A stretch of DNA of 64,000 nucleotides from Aridibacter famidurans (GCA_024103495.1 JAGFIQ010000108.1:24946-88945), one strand, 5' to 3'; counted from the stretch's first letter, positions 9,601 to 18,478 are shown. Numbers and translations: made by a program. The notes: generated by a model not told the origin, from the letters alone.

Positions 9601-10370
9601 AGCCCGACTACAGGATCAGGCAGTCCTCGAACGGTTCTGAAGCGGCATATTTCTGGGGAAGCGCAGGAGACAGGCCGGTCAATGCCGACTACGACGGTGA
9701 CGGAATTACCGATTTGGCGGTCTTTCGGCCTTCGAATCGCGTCTGGTTCATCTTCAACAGCTCCGATTCGACTGTCCGGGCGGCGGAATTCGGGATCGCG
9801 AGCGACCTTCCGGCGATCTCGGATCTGGACGGCGACTCGCGAGCGGACATCGCAGTTTACAGATCGAGCGAGGGAACCTGGTACTACCTGAAGAGCTCTG
9901 ACGGATCGTTCGCCGCCGCCCAATTCGGAGTGGACGGCGATCTTCCCGTGCCTGCCGATTACGACGGTGACGGGACCGATGACCTGGCGGTGTTCCGGCC
10001 TTCGAACGGCGTCTGGTATGTGTTCGGAAGCTCCGACGGGTTTTCGGCCGTCCAGTTCGGCGTGGCCGGAGACACGCCTGTCACCGGAGATTTCGACGGC
10101 GACGGGCGCGCCGACCGCGTCGTGTACCGACCTTCGAATTCGGTCTGGTACCTTCTGGGCAGCAGCGCGGGATTCTCGGCGGCGCAGTTCGGCATCGCGA
10201 CCGACAAGCCGCTGCAGGCGGACATAGACGGCGACGGCCGGCAGGACATAGGGGTCTACCGGCCGGAAAGCTCTATGTGGTTCTTCTTGAGAAGCTCGGA
10301 TTCTGCGGTCGAGAGCTTCAAATTCGGGTCAGCCGGATCGACCGCTGTGCCCGGGATCTTCGTCCGGTAA
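6603..10370 (+). CDS. Secreted FG-GAP/VCBS repeat protein with carboxypeptidase-regulatory-like domain
   Basis: A 1255-residue protein with an N-terminal signal peptide (residues 1-30). A large extracellular region (about 110-575) reads like a secreted beta-propeller or sialidase-like fold. A carboxypeptidase-regulatory-like Ig domain follows (about 578-650, SGTVSDSDTGLPIEGAVVSL). A CARDB-like stretch (about 665-770) and a MAM/jelly-roll-like segment (about 785-965) come next. The C-terminus holds six calcium-binding D-x-D-G-D loops (about 982-1255) separated by VFRPSNxVWY strands. It is probably surface-attached or released. The same C-terminal module ends the protein at 20432-25714. No enzymatic motif was found. 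Confidence 0.82.
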   Translation: MRKTKAIAAAVFCVSALIAASFDLFETRGSARQEDSRVFRELRPVFVPAFASGVSVPVRDLAPAVPESWKKSGKMGRAEQQAREVPNRIPFRKQVENAIPDTERPVGTIAGAPMPAPSVSFEGLSSNDNFAAYGFRIVPPDTIGDVGPSHYVQAANALFRVFDKAGNPVTPPLKMSSLFASLGTNCSTRDDGDPIVLHDPLADRWILSQFCKAFPPFRQMIAVSKTSDPAGDYYVYEFVMPNVKLNDYPKLAVWSDAIYMTTDEFYGSEYAGTGVFAFDREKLLSGDPSAGFIYFDLASPTTMRIGGLLPVDLDGIVPPPADSPGMFLGYTATEYGDAADTVRLFEFEADFASPADSTFSEASGSPFAVPSFDPTSNPGRDDVPQPVPGAKLDSQSDRLMYRAAYTNRSVADSIVVNQTVRISETGAPYVGAVRVHILERPSGGEFAIRESTTLGDTDTSRFMAAAAQDREGNLAVGYSTSNGEKRPAIVYSGKLESDPPGVFRPETALIEGDGVQTAFGFRWGDYTGLSPDPSDGCTFWITNQYYSAESQAESPFGWLTRIGSFRFPECETSQPASLSGTVSDSDTGLPIEGAVVSLERGLRRTSSSGGDYGPFALPAGSYTASVTARGYLPGTAMVDVSSGVSLERDFSLEPTAVIEDSPIGIVSESCSTNGAVEPGERATVAIPLRNTGAREVSDLVVSLAEGAGIEEPSPPQSYGALPAGGGPVTRDFSFTASSGLKCGAVIRLNLILSDGDLQLGTVSIDLRAGKEKIAFSEGFDSVQSQGLPVGWTTSAEGAQLEWTVSSQRADSGRYSVFSPSPRQVGLNELVTPPIAIGTQEAELRFRNWYELETTFLRNRLYDGSVLEIKIGSGDWQDILDAGGSFRSGGYDLGLIDSCCQNPLGGRPGWSGRSGINQESEFIDSVVSLPPAAAGSEVRFRWRIGTDIGSFREGQYLDDITVSDGYVCDCADQSAGTALFDFDGDGKTDASVFEATDETSQPDYRIRQSSNGSEAAYFWGSAGDRPVNADYDGDGITDLAVFRPSNRVWFIFNSSDSTVRAAEFGIASDLPAISDLDGDSRADIAVYRSSEGTWYYLKSSDGSFAAAQFGVDGDLPVPADYDGDGTDDLAVFRPSNGVWYVFGSSDGFSAVQFGVAGDTPVTGDFDGDGRADRVVYRPSNSVWYLLGSSAGFSAAQFGIATDKPLQADIDGDGRQDIGVYRPESSMWFFLRSSDSAVESFKFGSAGSTAVPGIFVR

Positions 10371-10380
10371 GGCCCGAGCC

Positions 10381-10599
10381 TCATTTGTCGCGGTTCTTGA
10401 ATGCGATCACGGCTTCTGCCGCTCCCGCGTGCATTATTTCCGGTTTGTGATACTTCCAGTAATGTTCGAATTCCTCCTCGGACTTGTCTTTCATATCGCT
10501 CCGCAGCTTGTCTTTCAAAAAGTTCTCGCACCATTCCCGCATCTCGGGATCGCGGTTCAACGCGGTTCGGGCTCCGTGCATCAGATTGTCTCGTTCCAT
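10381..10599 (-). CDS. Small hypothetical protein (72 aa)
   Basis: A highly charged, helical, soluble 72-residue protein with ERDPEMREWCENFLKDKL-like amphipathic character and no known motif to my eye. Its stop codon lies 10 bases from the convergent FG-GAP gene, and it is divergent from the M16 operon. The ATG at 10599 is the only good start. It appears real from its compact placement and codon pattern, but its function is unknown. Confidence 0.5.
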   Translation of the reverse strand: MERDNLMHGARTALNRDPEMREWCENFLKDKLRSDMKDKSEEEFEHYWKYHKPEIMHAGAAEAVIAFKNRDK

Positions 10600-10693
10600 T
10601 GGGTCAACTCCATATGTTAATGTTCCTTAATGGTCATTCTCGCAGGAACTGCGGGATTACCGAAATCCATCGTCCACACCGGGAGTACTTTTC

Positions 10694-12205
10694 GTGAAAA
10701 AATTCGCAGTTTTATCGATTCTTGCGGTCGTAGTGTCTGCTGCACCGCTTCTCGCTCAGAAACCCGGAAACAGTTCTGCGCAGCCGGCTGCTAGTGCCGC
10801 CGTTGCGAAACAGGCGATAGAGGTACCGTTCGTCAACCGCAAGCTTGCCAACGGAATGGAGGTGATCGTGCTTCCCGACGCTTCCGTGCCGCTCGTGACA
10901 GTCGAGATCGCGGTCCGCAACGGGTCCTTCACGGAACCGCTCGAATACAACGGACTGTCCCATCTCTACGAACATATGTTCTTCAAACCGCACCAGGGGC
11001 AACTGCTTTACAACTGCGAGATCGCGCTGCAGACAGGCAATACGGAGTATTTCAGAGCGGCGAGCTGCGTGGAAACCATAAAGCTGCGGGAGCAGATCGG
11101 AAGCGTCATCTACCTGAACAACCAGGACCAGCTGAACATCAAGAATGCCACGACGCGGGAAGAGGTGGTCAACTACTACTTCATTACGACCAGCGACAAT
11201 CTTCCTTCCGCTCTGAGGTTTATCAACGATGCGATACGGTACCCGACCTTCGTTGAAGAGGAACTGAACGAAGAGATCCAGGTCGTCATTGGCGAGATCG
11301 ACCGTAACGAATCAAACCCGTTCTACTTCCTCGACAAGACACTAAAGGAAAAACTCTTCTACAAGTATCCGACGCGCAAGAAGCCACTCGGCACCAGAGA
11401 GACCGTCTCGTCCGCGACTGTAGAGAAGATGCAGACGATCCAGTCGCGATACTACGTCCCTAACAACGCCGCGCTGATCGTTACGGGCGATGTCGATCCG
11501 GAGAAGGTGTTCCGCTATTCCGAAGAAGTCTTTGCCTCATGGCCGAAGCGCGAGAAAGATCCGTTCGAAGAGTTTCCGATGGTTGATCACCCTCCGCTTA
11601 AGGAGAGCGCAGGGTATTTCGTCGAACAACCCGTCCAGAATGTGCTGGTCCAGATCGGATGGCACGGTCCCTCGATCGGTGAGGATGACGAAGGCACTTA
11701 CGCTGCGGACGTTTTCTCGTACATCCTCTCGCAGCCGAATTCAAAGTTTCAGAGGAGGATGGTGGATTCTGGACTGACCGTGGCCACAGACATCGGGTAT
11801 TACACGCAAAGGAATGTTGGTCCGATCGCGATCACGCTCGTGACGACGCCGGAAAGATCGAAGGAAGCACTGAAAGCGGTCTACGAGGAGATCGCAAAAT
11901 TCGACAAACCCGACTACTTCACGGATCAGGAGCTCGAGAACGCCAAGAACCTGCTTGAGGCGCGAGACCTGTTCGAACGCGAGAAACTGACCGAGTACGC
12001 ACATACCCTTGGTTTCTGGTGGTCGTCGACCGGCATCGAGTACTTCCGCGGTTATCACAAGAATCTGCGTGCTGTCACCAGGAAGCAGACGAACGATTAC
12101 GTTCGAAGATATATCATCGGCAAGCCCAGGGTCGGTGTCGCACTCCTTTCGCCGTCCGCACGGACGGCCTCGAAGCTCACCGAAGCCGACCTGATCGGCA
12201 AGTGA
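10694..12205 (+). CDS. M16 family zinc metallopeptidase, active subunit
   Basis: A 503-residue exported protein with a signal peptide (MKKFAVLSILAVVVSAAPLLAQ, 1-22). The inverted zinc motif H-L-Y-E-H is present at residues 90-94, and the downstream acidic helix (EEELNEEIQVVIGEIDRNE) supplies the third zinc ligand. M16 peptidases degrade peptides inside a closed clamshell, here in the periplasm. The start is a GTG at 10694 with GGGAG eight bases upstream. The next gene, 28 bases downstream, encodes a motif-less M16 homologue, so the two probably form a heterodimer like mitochondrial processing peptidase or bacterial PqqF/YmxG-type pairs. Confidence 0.9.
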   Translation: MKKFAVLSILAVVVSAAPLLAQKPGNSSAQPAASAAVAKQAIEVPFVNRKLANGMEVIVLPDASVPLVTVEIAVRNGSFTEPLEYNGLSHLYEHMFFKPHQGQLLYNCEIALQTGNTEYFRAASCVETIKLREQIGSVIYLNNQDQLNIKNATTREEVVNYYFITTSDNLPSALRFINDAIRYPTFVEEELNEEIQVVIGEIDRNESNPFYFLDKTLKEKLFYKYPTRKKPLGTRETVSSATVEKMQTIQSRYYVPNNAALIVTGDVDPEKVFRYSEEVFASWPKREKDPFEEFPMVDHPPLKESAGYFVEQPVQNVLVQIGWHGPSIGEDDEGTYAADVFSYILSQPNSKFQRRMVDSGLTVATDIGYYTQRNVGPIAITLVTTPERSKEALKAVYEEIAKFDKPDYFTDQELENAKNLLEARDLFEREKLTEYAHTLGFWWSSTGIEYFRGYHKNLRAVTRKQTNDYVRRYIIGKPRVGVALLSPSARTASKLTEADLIGK

Positions 12206-12233
12206 AAAGATAGTAATACCGAGGGTTAACTCT

Positions 12234-13613
12234 ATGCGTTTCGGAATAATTTCATTGAGATCACTCGCCCGGCTTACGGGTCTGTCTCGGGTCTTTCTCC
12301 CTCTTTTGCTCGTTACAGCGGTCTTTTCCCAAGCCAGCTCGGGTAACCTGGAAGAGCAGGCGGCTCTTGTCACCGAGTTCGAAGTGAACGGACTCAAGGT
12401 GCTGGTCAAAAAGCGGCCTTCGGCGGCAACAGTAGCGGCCGGTTTGTTCATTCGGGGAGGCGCGAGGAACGTGACGGCCGAGAATGCAGGGATCGAGAGC
12501 CTTATGCTTGACACCGCGGTCGAGGGAAGCGCCAATTTTCCGCGCGAAGAACTGAGAAAACGGCTCGCGAATACCGGAACCGAGATCGGAGCCGGGATCA
12601 ACAGCGACTACAGCGTTCTGAGCATGGGCTCCACCCGCGAGCATTTTCAGGAATCGTGGCGCATCTTCGCCGACATCGCGATGAACCCGAAGTTCGACCC
12701 CGCAGATCTCGAGCGTGTCCGGGAGAGGATCCTGACCGGGCTGAGGGAAGCCGAAACCGACAATGACAACTTCCTGGAGATCCTTCAGGAGAGGATCGTT
12801 TACCGTGGTCATCCGTACTCCACCGATGTTCGGGGAACTTTGCAGACCATCCCCAAGTTCGAGGTGAAGGACCTGCGGGGCTTTCACGGACAGGTGATGC
12901 AGACCTCAAGGCTCCTGCTTGTGGTGGTTGGAGACGTGGATGCGGAGGAATTCAAAGGATGGGTCGAAAGAAGTCTTGGGAACCTGCCGAAGGGCGAGTA
13001 TGATCCTGCCGCGGTTCCGGAGATCAAGATCGACAAACCGGCGCTCGACATCACAAGGCGACAGCTTCCGACGAATTATGTTCAGGGCGTCTTCAATGCT
13101 CCTGGGCTCGGACACCAGGATTATTACCCGATGAAGATCGCCGTCGCGATCCTTCAGGCCCAGGTATTTCAGGAGGTCCGTGTCGAACGGCAGCTTTCGT
13201 ACGCGCCGAACGCCGAACTGAACACTAACGCCGCGAATACGGGATTTATCTATGTGACGACGGTGAATCCGAATGAAGCGGTCGGGGTAATGCTTGATGA
13301 AATGGAGACCCTTAAGAACAGGCTTGTGAATGAGCGGTTCCTTTCCGGTATCTCGGGTCACTTTCTGACCCTTCACTACGTAGATCAGGAAACTAACGCG
13401 GCGCAGGCTCGCGAGTTGGCGAAATATGAGCTGATCGGCGGCGGATGGCGAAACGCTTTCCTTTTCCTCGACAAGATCAAGGCTGTAAGGCCGGAACAGA
13501 TACAGGCCGTCGCGCGGAAATACTTCCGCAATATCCACTTTATCGTGATCGGAGATCCGGCGATAATCGACCGCTCGGTGTTTATCGGACAGACCGACGC
13601 GGCGGGAAACTGA
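12234..13613 (+). CDS. M16 family peptidase-like protein, non-catalytic subunit
   Basis: 459 residues with a signal-anchor-like N-terminus (about 15-35). It keeps the M16 fold, including the substrate-binding motif near the end of the second half (RVERQLSYAPNAE, matching R-x4-G/S-x-Y). At the zinc-site position it reads A-G-I-E-S-L-M instead of H-x-x-E-H, so it cannot bind catalytic zinc. It is translated in an operon with the active subunit, with GAGGG ahead of the ATG. It probably contributes substrate recognition. A strong bidirectional terminator follows. Confidence 0.88.
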   Translation: MRFGIISLRSLARLTGLSRVFLPLLLVTAVFSQASSGNLEEQAALVTEFEVNGLKVLVKKRPSAATVAAGLFIRGGARNVTAENAGIESLMLDTAVEGSANFPREELRKRLANTGTEIGAGINSDYSVLSMGSTREHFQESWRIFADIAMNPKFDPADLERVRERILTGLREAETDNDNFLEILQERIVYRGHPYSTDVRGTLQTIPKFEVKDLRGFHGQVMQTSRLLLVVVGDVDAEEFKGWVERSLGNLPKGEYDPAAVPEIKIDKPALDITRRQLPTNYVQGVFNAPGLGHQDYYPMKIAVAILQAQVFQEVRVERQLSYAPNAELNTNAANTGFIYVTTVNPNEAVGVMLDEMETLKNRLVNERFLSGISGHFLTLHYVDQETNAAQARELAKYELIGGGWRNAFLFLDKIKAVRPEQIQAVARKYFRNIHFIVIGDPAIIDRSVFIGQTDAAGN

Positions 13614-13638
13614 AGGCCGTCACTTTGGAGAAAAAGAC

Positions 13639-13669
13639 AGGCAGGCTCTTTCGAGCCTGCCTCTTTTTT
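13639..13669. terminator. Bidirectional Rho-independent terminator
   Basis: A perfect 10-bp stem (AGGCAGGCTC with GAGCCTGCCT) and TTTC loop lie between the convergent M16 and FecR genes. A T-run follows on the plus strand and an A-run precedes it, so it can end both transcripts. Confidence 0.9.
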
Positions 13670-15686
13670 AGTTTCCGGACTTCTCGTTCGCCGGCGGTTT
13701 TGAAGGAGGTTTGCTCTCGCGCCTCTGATTATTCTTCGCCGGAGGCGATTTTGCCGGAGGCGGAGAGGGCTTCCTGGCCGGAGGCGGAGAAGGCTTCCTG
13801 GCCGGAGGCGGAGAAGGTTTCCTGGTCTCGGTCCTTGGAGGAGGCGTCCTTGCCGGAGGATCCGGCCTTCGGGTCTCTGTCCTCCTCAGAGGCGGATTGT
13901 TCGCCGGAGGAGTAGGCTTCCGTTCGACCGGAGCGGGCCTTGGCGTCGGCCTGTAAACCGGCGGCGTCGGTTCGCTCTTTGCGGGAGGCGTTTTCCTCTC
14001 GACCTTCGTCTCAGGAACATTCGTGCGGTTGATAGGCGGAACGACTACCCTTCGGTCCGTGTTTTCCTTCCGGTCGTTCCCGGTTCGGTCAAAGACTCCG
14101 GTCCTGGGCTCCGTTTTCCTACCCGGTTCAGGATCGTTGACCCTTGGAACTGTCGTCAGCGGAGGCCGGTTCCCGTAGATCTTCTGCTGTTTCAGTTTCG
14201 CGTCAAGCGACTGACCGGCAGTCCTGTCTGCCGCGCCTATCCTGGTCTTACCGTTTTCAAACGGAGACTTCCTGTCGGCGGCTACAATGTCCGGGCTCTT
14301 CTTGCCGAGGATCTCGGGGCGGCTTGGGATCAACGGCGGCGAATCGGTCACGACCGGTTTCTTGCCTAGGATCTCCTTGGAGATGGTCGGCGGAGCAGTA
14401 TCGAATCGTCCCTTTCCTTTTCCGAACTCTTCCTTGCTTGTGGAAACCACGGCGTTCGCAGGAACTCTTTGAAGAGGCGGTAACTGGTTTCTCTGGCTCC
14501 TCGCCACGTTCAGCGGATCCGGTCCCGCAGGCTGATTTACCGGTTGGTTCGTATTTCTGTTTCGCCTGTGATCACGCCAGTATCGTCGGTATCGGCGGTT
14601 GTAATCGTAATAGGAGTAGTTGTAAGGCAGCGGATACCAGCAAACGCGTCCGCCGTAAGTGCCCAGATAGACGATCGCAGGTCGCCACCAGCTCGTGCGC
14701 CGGTAATACGGATTGTATCCGTAAGGGGTCCAGTACCATCTGCCCCCAAGATATATCCAGCGGCCATAGTGGTATGTCGCCCAGCCCCAGGGCTCGTCGT
14801 TGACCCAGGTCCAGCCGTAGTAGGGAAGCCAACGCCACGTTCCGTAACGGTACGGCGACCAGTTCGAGTACATCGAGATCGCCCTTCCGTAAGGGCTCCA
14901 CAAGTATCCGTAATCGTCATGGCGCTGCCACGAACCGTAATCGTTGAGATCGTCCGCGCCGTAGAGATCGTCGTCGTAGATGTCTCCGTAATGAGCGTCC
15001 TTAAGGCTTTCAATGATGTATTCGTCGCGGCTCGCCGACCAGTCATCGAAGGCGTCTCTGTAGCCGCTATTTCGCGCAACGGACCAGCGTCCCGCGTAAG
15101 AGCCTTCCAGCTCCATCGATGCGGACTGATCGTTCTTCAGAGTGAATCCCGAATCGAGCGAATAGACCCTCGCGGTACCTCCGTCCCAAACCGCGACCTT
15201 AACCGTCCGGTCAAATTCGTTTCCCGCGTCGACCTTGTATTTTCCGGCTTCCGCGATCGCGACGGTCGTCCTTGGCGCGTCGATCTCGAAATAGCCCTGC
15301 GAAGGATCGAACTCGTAAACGCTCACGAGCAGCTTTCCTTCGCTAATGCTCACCGCGGCCCCTTCGTCGCCGAGACTCACGAGCTTGATCACGGAATTCT
15401 CGTCAAGCCGGAGATAGGTCTCGTTGTCGAACTGGATCTCAAGGCGCGTATTCCGCTCGGTCCGGATTTCGTCCCCTTCGACGAGCGGCAGGTTCATTAC
15501 CGCGGCCTCCCAGTCTTCGCTGTCAACGCGCCTGACCTCGGCCTTGCCGTCGAGGAATTTTATTCTGGCCACTGTCGCCTCTACCTCAGGAAACTCGTCG
15601 TCATAGTCGTCGAACGCTGCAACAGGAATGGCGAAAAGCAGGGCAGAGAGGATGACCGCGAAGAGTTTTGTGTTTTTGAAATGCAT
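13668..15686 (-). CDS. FecR-domain surface protein with Trp/Tyr-rich repeats and Pro-rich tail
   Basis: 672 residues. After a signal peptide (1-24) comes a FecR-like beta domain (about 38-190). A Trp/Tyr/Gly-rich region follows (about 260-370) built from W-x-P-Y / YGxW-x-W repeats, like the DUF6600-type proteins of Acidobacteriota. A long basic, Pro-rich, presumably disordered tail (about 380-672) ends in repeats of K-P-S-P-P-P-A-R. The tail repeats are encoded by a 24-bp DNA tandem near 13765-13835, which could change copy number. It has a good Shine-Dalgarno (AGGAG) before the ATG. It is probably exported and cell-surface associated; the role is unknown. Confidence 0.82.
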   Translation of the reverse strand: MHFKNTKLFAVILSALLFAIPVAAFDDYDDEFPEVEATVARIKFLDGKAEVRRVDSEDWEAAVMNLPLVEGDEIRTERNTRLEIQFDNETYLRLDENSVIKLVSLGDEGAAVSISEGKLLVSVYEFDPSQGYFEIDAPRTTVAIAEAGKYKVDAGNEFDRTVKVAVWDGGTARVYSLDSGFTLKNDQSASMELEGSYAGRWSVARNSGYRDAFDDWSASRDEYIIESLKDAHYGDIYDDDLYGADDLNDYGSWQRHDDYGYLWSPYGRAISMYSNWSPYRYGTWRWLPYYGWTWVNDEPWGWATYHYGRWIYLGGRWYWTPYGYNPYYRRTSWWRPAIVYLGTYGGRVCWYPLPYNYSYYDYNRRYRRYWRDHRRNRNTNQPVNQPAGPDPLNVARSQRNQLPPLQRVPANAVVSTSKEEFGKGKGRFDTAPPTISKEILGKKPVVTDSPPLIPSRPEILGKKSPDIVAADRKSPFENGKTRIGAADRTAGQSLDAKLKQQKIYGNRPPLTTVPRVNDPEPGRKTEPRTGVFDRTGNDRKENTDRRVVVPPINRTNVPETKVERKTPPAKSEPTPPVYRPTPRPAPVERKPTPPANNPPLRRTETRRPDPPARTPPPRTETRKPSPPPARKPSPPPARKPSPPPAKSPPAKNNQRRESKPPSKPPANEKSGN

Positions 15687-15907
15687 ATTGAATTCTCCTC
15701 TATTCGGTCGCTACCTATTGCCGGGAAGAGCCGAAGCAAGCAAATAAGTACGCTTTTTATTGTATATCAAAGCAATTTGCATACCTTCGGACGCTCCTCG
15801 CCGAATCACCGCCCTGGCGGGAACTATCTGAGATCGAAGGACTTAGGATTCGCCCGATATGGTAGACCACAGGGCTGTTCGGGAACGATATCGTATGCGG
15901 TGGAGAG

Positions 15908-16273
15908 CTATTTGAAGAGAATGAAGACCGATTTGGACCAGGTTGCGATGTCGTGGATCATCTCCCCGCTGACAACGCCGGCGGCCGAGAGGCCGGTTAA
16001 GAAGTGCACTCCCATCACACCGGTGTATAGCACAAGGGCGAGCGTCAGTCCGGCCCGGGCGAGCCGAAACTCTTGCCAGTTCCAGAATGAGAACGCGGCT
16101 ACGACTCCGACCGCGACCTTCACCAGAATGAACGGGAGATTGCCCAGTTCGAGAAGCGTTGCCATCAGGCGGTTTCCTTCAGTGGCGTAACCATGGCGGA
16201 CCCAGTAAACGGTAAGGACTGCGTCGAGCAGATTAAGGATGAAGAGTAGGACCGCTTGCTGATACAGTGACAT
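15908..16273 (-). CDS. DUF5658-like small membrane protein
   Basis: 121 residues from the ATG at 16273; a GTG at 16315 would add 14 residues without a clear ribosome site. Four hydrophobic helices are seen, and the N-terminus LLFILNLLDAVLTVYWV with the following G-x-A-x-E-x-N matches the DUF5658 family of integral membrane proteins of unknown role. The two neighbouring intergenic gaps are AT-richer than average. It stands alone. Confidence 0.65.
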   Translation of the reverse strand: MSLYQQAVLLFILNLLDAVLTVYWVRHGYATEGNRLMATLLELGNLPFILVKVAVGVVAAFSFWNWQEFRLARAGLTLALVLYTGVMGVHFLTGLSAAGVVSGEMIHDIATWSKSVFILFK

Positions 16274-16591
16274 TAAGATCGCCCGCCTCGCAGAGTCGTG
16301 CGCCAGACAGCACACCTAAGATCGATTTGCCCCCGGCGGCGTACTGGCTCGCAGCCGGGGGCCGATCGTGAATCAAGAAAATGAATTGTCGTTGTTGCAC
16401 TCACTATACTTCCAATCGCAATCCCGTTTCAATAAAACTCTTCGATTCTTCGGGAAAAGCGATCGGAGTGATATCCTCGACTTGTTGGGTCATCTTCCCG
16501 TTCAACCCGCCAACGAACCGTACACCCGAAGACTTCATCAGGGTAACCGGATTCGATCGACGGGGGGAGAATTGAGATTGGCAAGGAAAGG
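16274..16591. other. Intergenic region with strong GC hairpin
   Basis: A stem of GCCCCCGGC (16329-16337) and GCCGGGGGC (16354-16362) is present with flanking CGAT complementarity but no T-run. It may be a regulatory or transcript-end hairpin. The rest is a gene-free leader for the LysM protein, with an AAGGAAAGG ribosome site right before its start. Confidence 0.45.
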
Positions 16592-17458
16592 ATGGTTACG
16601 ATGATAAGAGACAAGAAAAGAACAAGAACGGTCGCGGCCCTGCTCGCGCTCTTTCTCTGCGCCGGCGCGGTGAGCGTATTCGCACAGAGAGAATACAAAG
16701 TGGATGCGGGCGAGCGGATCCGTGTAAGGCTTGAGGACAAGATCAGCTCAAAGAGTTCACAGCCCGGCGACCGGTTCATGGCGAAGGTCACCGAACCTGT
16801 CTATTCGACCACGGGCGTGGTTGTGATCCCGGAAGGAACGACGGTTGTCGGCCGGGTCGACGCGGTCAAGAAAGCCGAGAAAGGCGGAAAACCGGGTACG
16901 ATCGATGTGAGCTTCATCGAATTGCGGCTGCCGAACGGAAACGCGAAGGCGATCAACGGATCGCTTACGAATCTGGACACTGACGATGCCAAGAGCGATC
17001 CGGAGGGAACCGCATCCGGCGACAAGATGGAGCATCGCAAGGTGATCTTCATCGGCGGCGGCGGAGCAGGCGGAGCGTTGATCGGTGCGGCGATCGGCGG
17101 CGGAAAGGGAGCTTTGATCGGCGGTATCGCCGGAGCAGTCGGAGGATTGCTTGGTGAAAGGCTTACGAAAGGCGAAGAGGCCGAGGTCAAAGCCGGAACC
17201 GAGTTCGGCGTTTACCTGAACCGCGAGGTCTATCTGCCCAGGTTCAACGCCCAGGGCGATTACAGAAACGAAGACTACAGCCCGCCGCCTGCGGGCGAGT
17301 TCAGGACTTATGTCGTTCAGCCCGGCGATACGCTTGGAAAGATCAGCATACGGTTCTACGGAACGTCGAGCCGCTATATGGATATCTACAACGCGAACCG
17401 CGACAAGCTGTCGTCCCCGGGCAGCCTGACGGTCGGTCAGGAACTCAGGATCCCCTGA
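16592..17458 (+). CDS. Exported LysM-domain protein with glycine zipper
   Basis: 288 residues. A signal peptide (about 1-34) is followed by a beta-rich domain with a conserved VxAGERIRVRLEDKISS start (about 38-150), resembling the TrbI/YMGG-like fold often found with glycine zippers. Next comes a glycine-zipper membrane segment (about 153-190, repeated GGGxxGAxIG). The C-terminal LysM domain (about 240-288, YVVQPGDTLGKISIRFYG) binds peptidoglycan. The protein probably spans or inserts in the outer membrane while holding the cell wall. It ends at a strong terminator shared with ispH. Confidence 0.82.
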   Translation: MVTMIRDKKRTRTVAALLALFLCAGAVSVFAQREYKVDAGERIRVRLEDKISSKSSQPGDRFMAKVTEPVYSTTGVVVIPEGTTVVGRVDAVKKAEKGGKPGTIDVSFIELRLPNGNAKAINGSLTNLDTDDAKSDPEGTASGDKMEHRKVIFIGGGGAGGALIGAAIGGGKGALIGGIAGAVGGLLGERLTKGEEAEVKAGTEFGVYLNREVYLPRFNAQGDYRNEDYSPPPAGEFRTYVVQPGDTLGKISIRFYGTSSRYMDIYNANRDKLSSPGSLTVGQELRIP

Positions 17459-17480
17459 ACCGGGGCCGCATCACAAATAC

Positions 17481-17507
17481 AAAAGCCGCCTCGAAAGGCG
17501 GCTTTTT
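17481..17507. terminator. Bidirectional Rho-independent terminator
   Basis: An 11-bp stem (AAAAGCCGCCT with AGGCGGCTTTT) and CGAA tetraloop lie between the convergent LysM-protein and ispH genes. T-runs are available on both strands. Confidence 0.92.
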
Positions 17508-17531
17508 CATTTAGTCGGAACGGGATCGGGA

Positions 17532-18368
17532 TCAGAGCTTTTCGAGCTTTGCAACGACCTTGTCGATCAGCCACTTCGGAGTCGAAGCGCCCGCTGTGAC
17601 GCCGACGGTCTCAACCCCGTCGAGGTCCGCCGGATCGATGTCCTCGTCGGTCTGGATCAGGAAACTCTTCTCGCATTGTTCCTTGCAGACGTTCAACAGC
17701 TTTCGGCTGTTGGAAGAATGGTTTCCGCCGATTATATAGAAGGCGTCGACCTCGCCCGCAAGCGCACGGGCGGCGTCCTGACGATCGCGGGTCGCGGAAC
17801 ATATGGTGTTGATGACCTGCGTCTCGCCTTCCGCAATCGATTTGATCGCCTCGGCCGTGTCGAAAAAGGTCTTTGCCTTGATGGTGGTCTGCGAAACGAC
17901 GAGCGGATTTCTAAGCCTTGGAAGATCGCCGATCTCCGTTTCGTCCCGGATGACGAAAGCGTGCTCAGGTGCATAACCCTTTACTCCGATCATCTCCGGG
18001 TGATCGGGATTCCCCACGACGATCACGTGACGGTTCTCTTCAGCCGCTCGCGAAGCGAGTCTCTGGACCCTTGTTACAAAGGGGCAAGTCGCGTCCACGA
18101 CTTTCGAGGCCTTGTCCTGAAGCTCCGCCTGGACCTGCGGAGCGACGCCGTGCGCCCTGATCACCGCGGTCTCTCCGCGTCCGATCTGCACAGGTTTGTT
18201 GATCGTCGAAACACCCTTCGCGCCGAGCCTCTCCATCTCTTGCTCGTTATGGATAAGGGGCCCAAGTGTACGGACCGTCTCGTTGTTGGAGAGCGACTCC
18301 TCGACCATGTCGACGGCGCGCTCGACTCCAAAACAAAATCCGTATTCGTCAGCTAGTAATACTCTCAT
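17532..18368 (-). CDS. ispH: 4-hydroxy-3-methylbut-2-enyl diphosphate reductase
   Basis: 278 residues, complete. It performs the last step of the non-mevalonate (MEP) isoprenoid pathway, reducing HMBPP to IPP and DMAPP with a [4Fe-4S] cluster. The three cluster cysteines are visible at C12 (YGFCFGV), C95 (DATCPF) and C190 (NTICSAT). Substrate-binding H40 (LIHN), H123 (PDHPE) and the TTIKAKT segment are also present. It is the sole gene between a terminator and the helicase fragment. Assignment is certain. Confidence 0.97.
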   Translation of the reverse strand: MRVLLADEYGFCFGVERAVDMVEESLSNNETVRTLGPLIHNEQEMERLGAKGVSTINKPVQIGRGETAVIRAHGVAPQVQAELQDKASKVVDATCPFVTRVQRLASRAAEENRHVIVVGNPDHPEMIGVKGYAPEHAFVIRDETEIGDLPRLRNPLVVSQTTIKAKTFFDTAEAIKSIAEGETQVINTICSATRDRQDAARALAGEVDAFYIIGGNHSSNSRKLLNVCKEQCEKSFLIQTDEDIDPADLDGVETVGVTAGASTPKWLIDKVVAKLEKL

Positions 18369-18478
18369 GTAATCCTCAATGCGTTCGGCGTACGAAGGGA
18401 AATCATATCAAATCAGCGGTGCCTGCGTAAGCCTTCCGCCTGGCATCAATCATCTTCGAGCCGCAAGAACGAGGAGAT

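Noticed and set aside
14544..16190. 548-codon plus-strand frame
   Set aside because: Antisense to the FecR-domain gene and running into the next gap; Val/Arg-rich composition and no domain.
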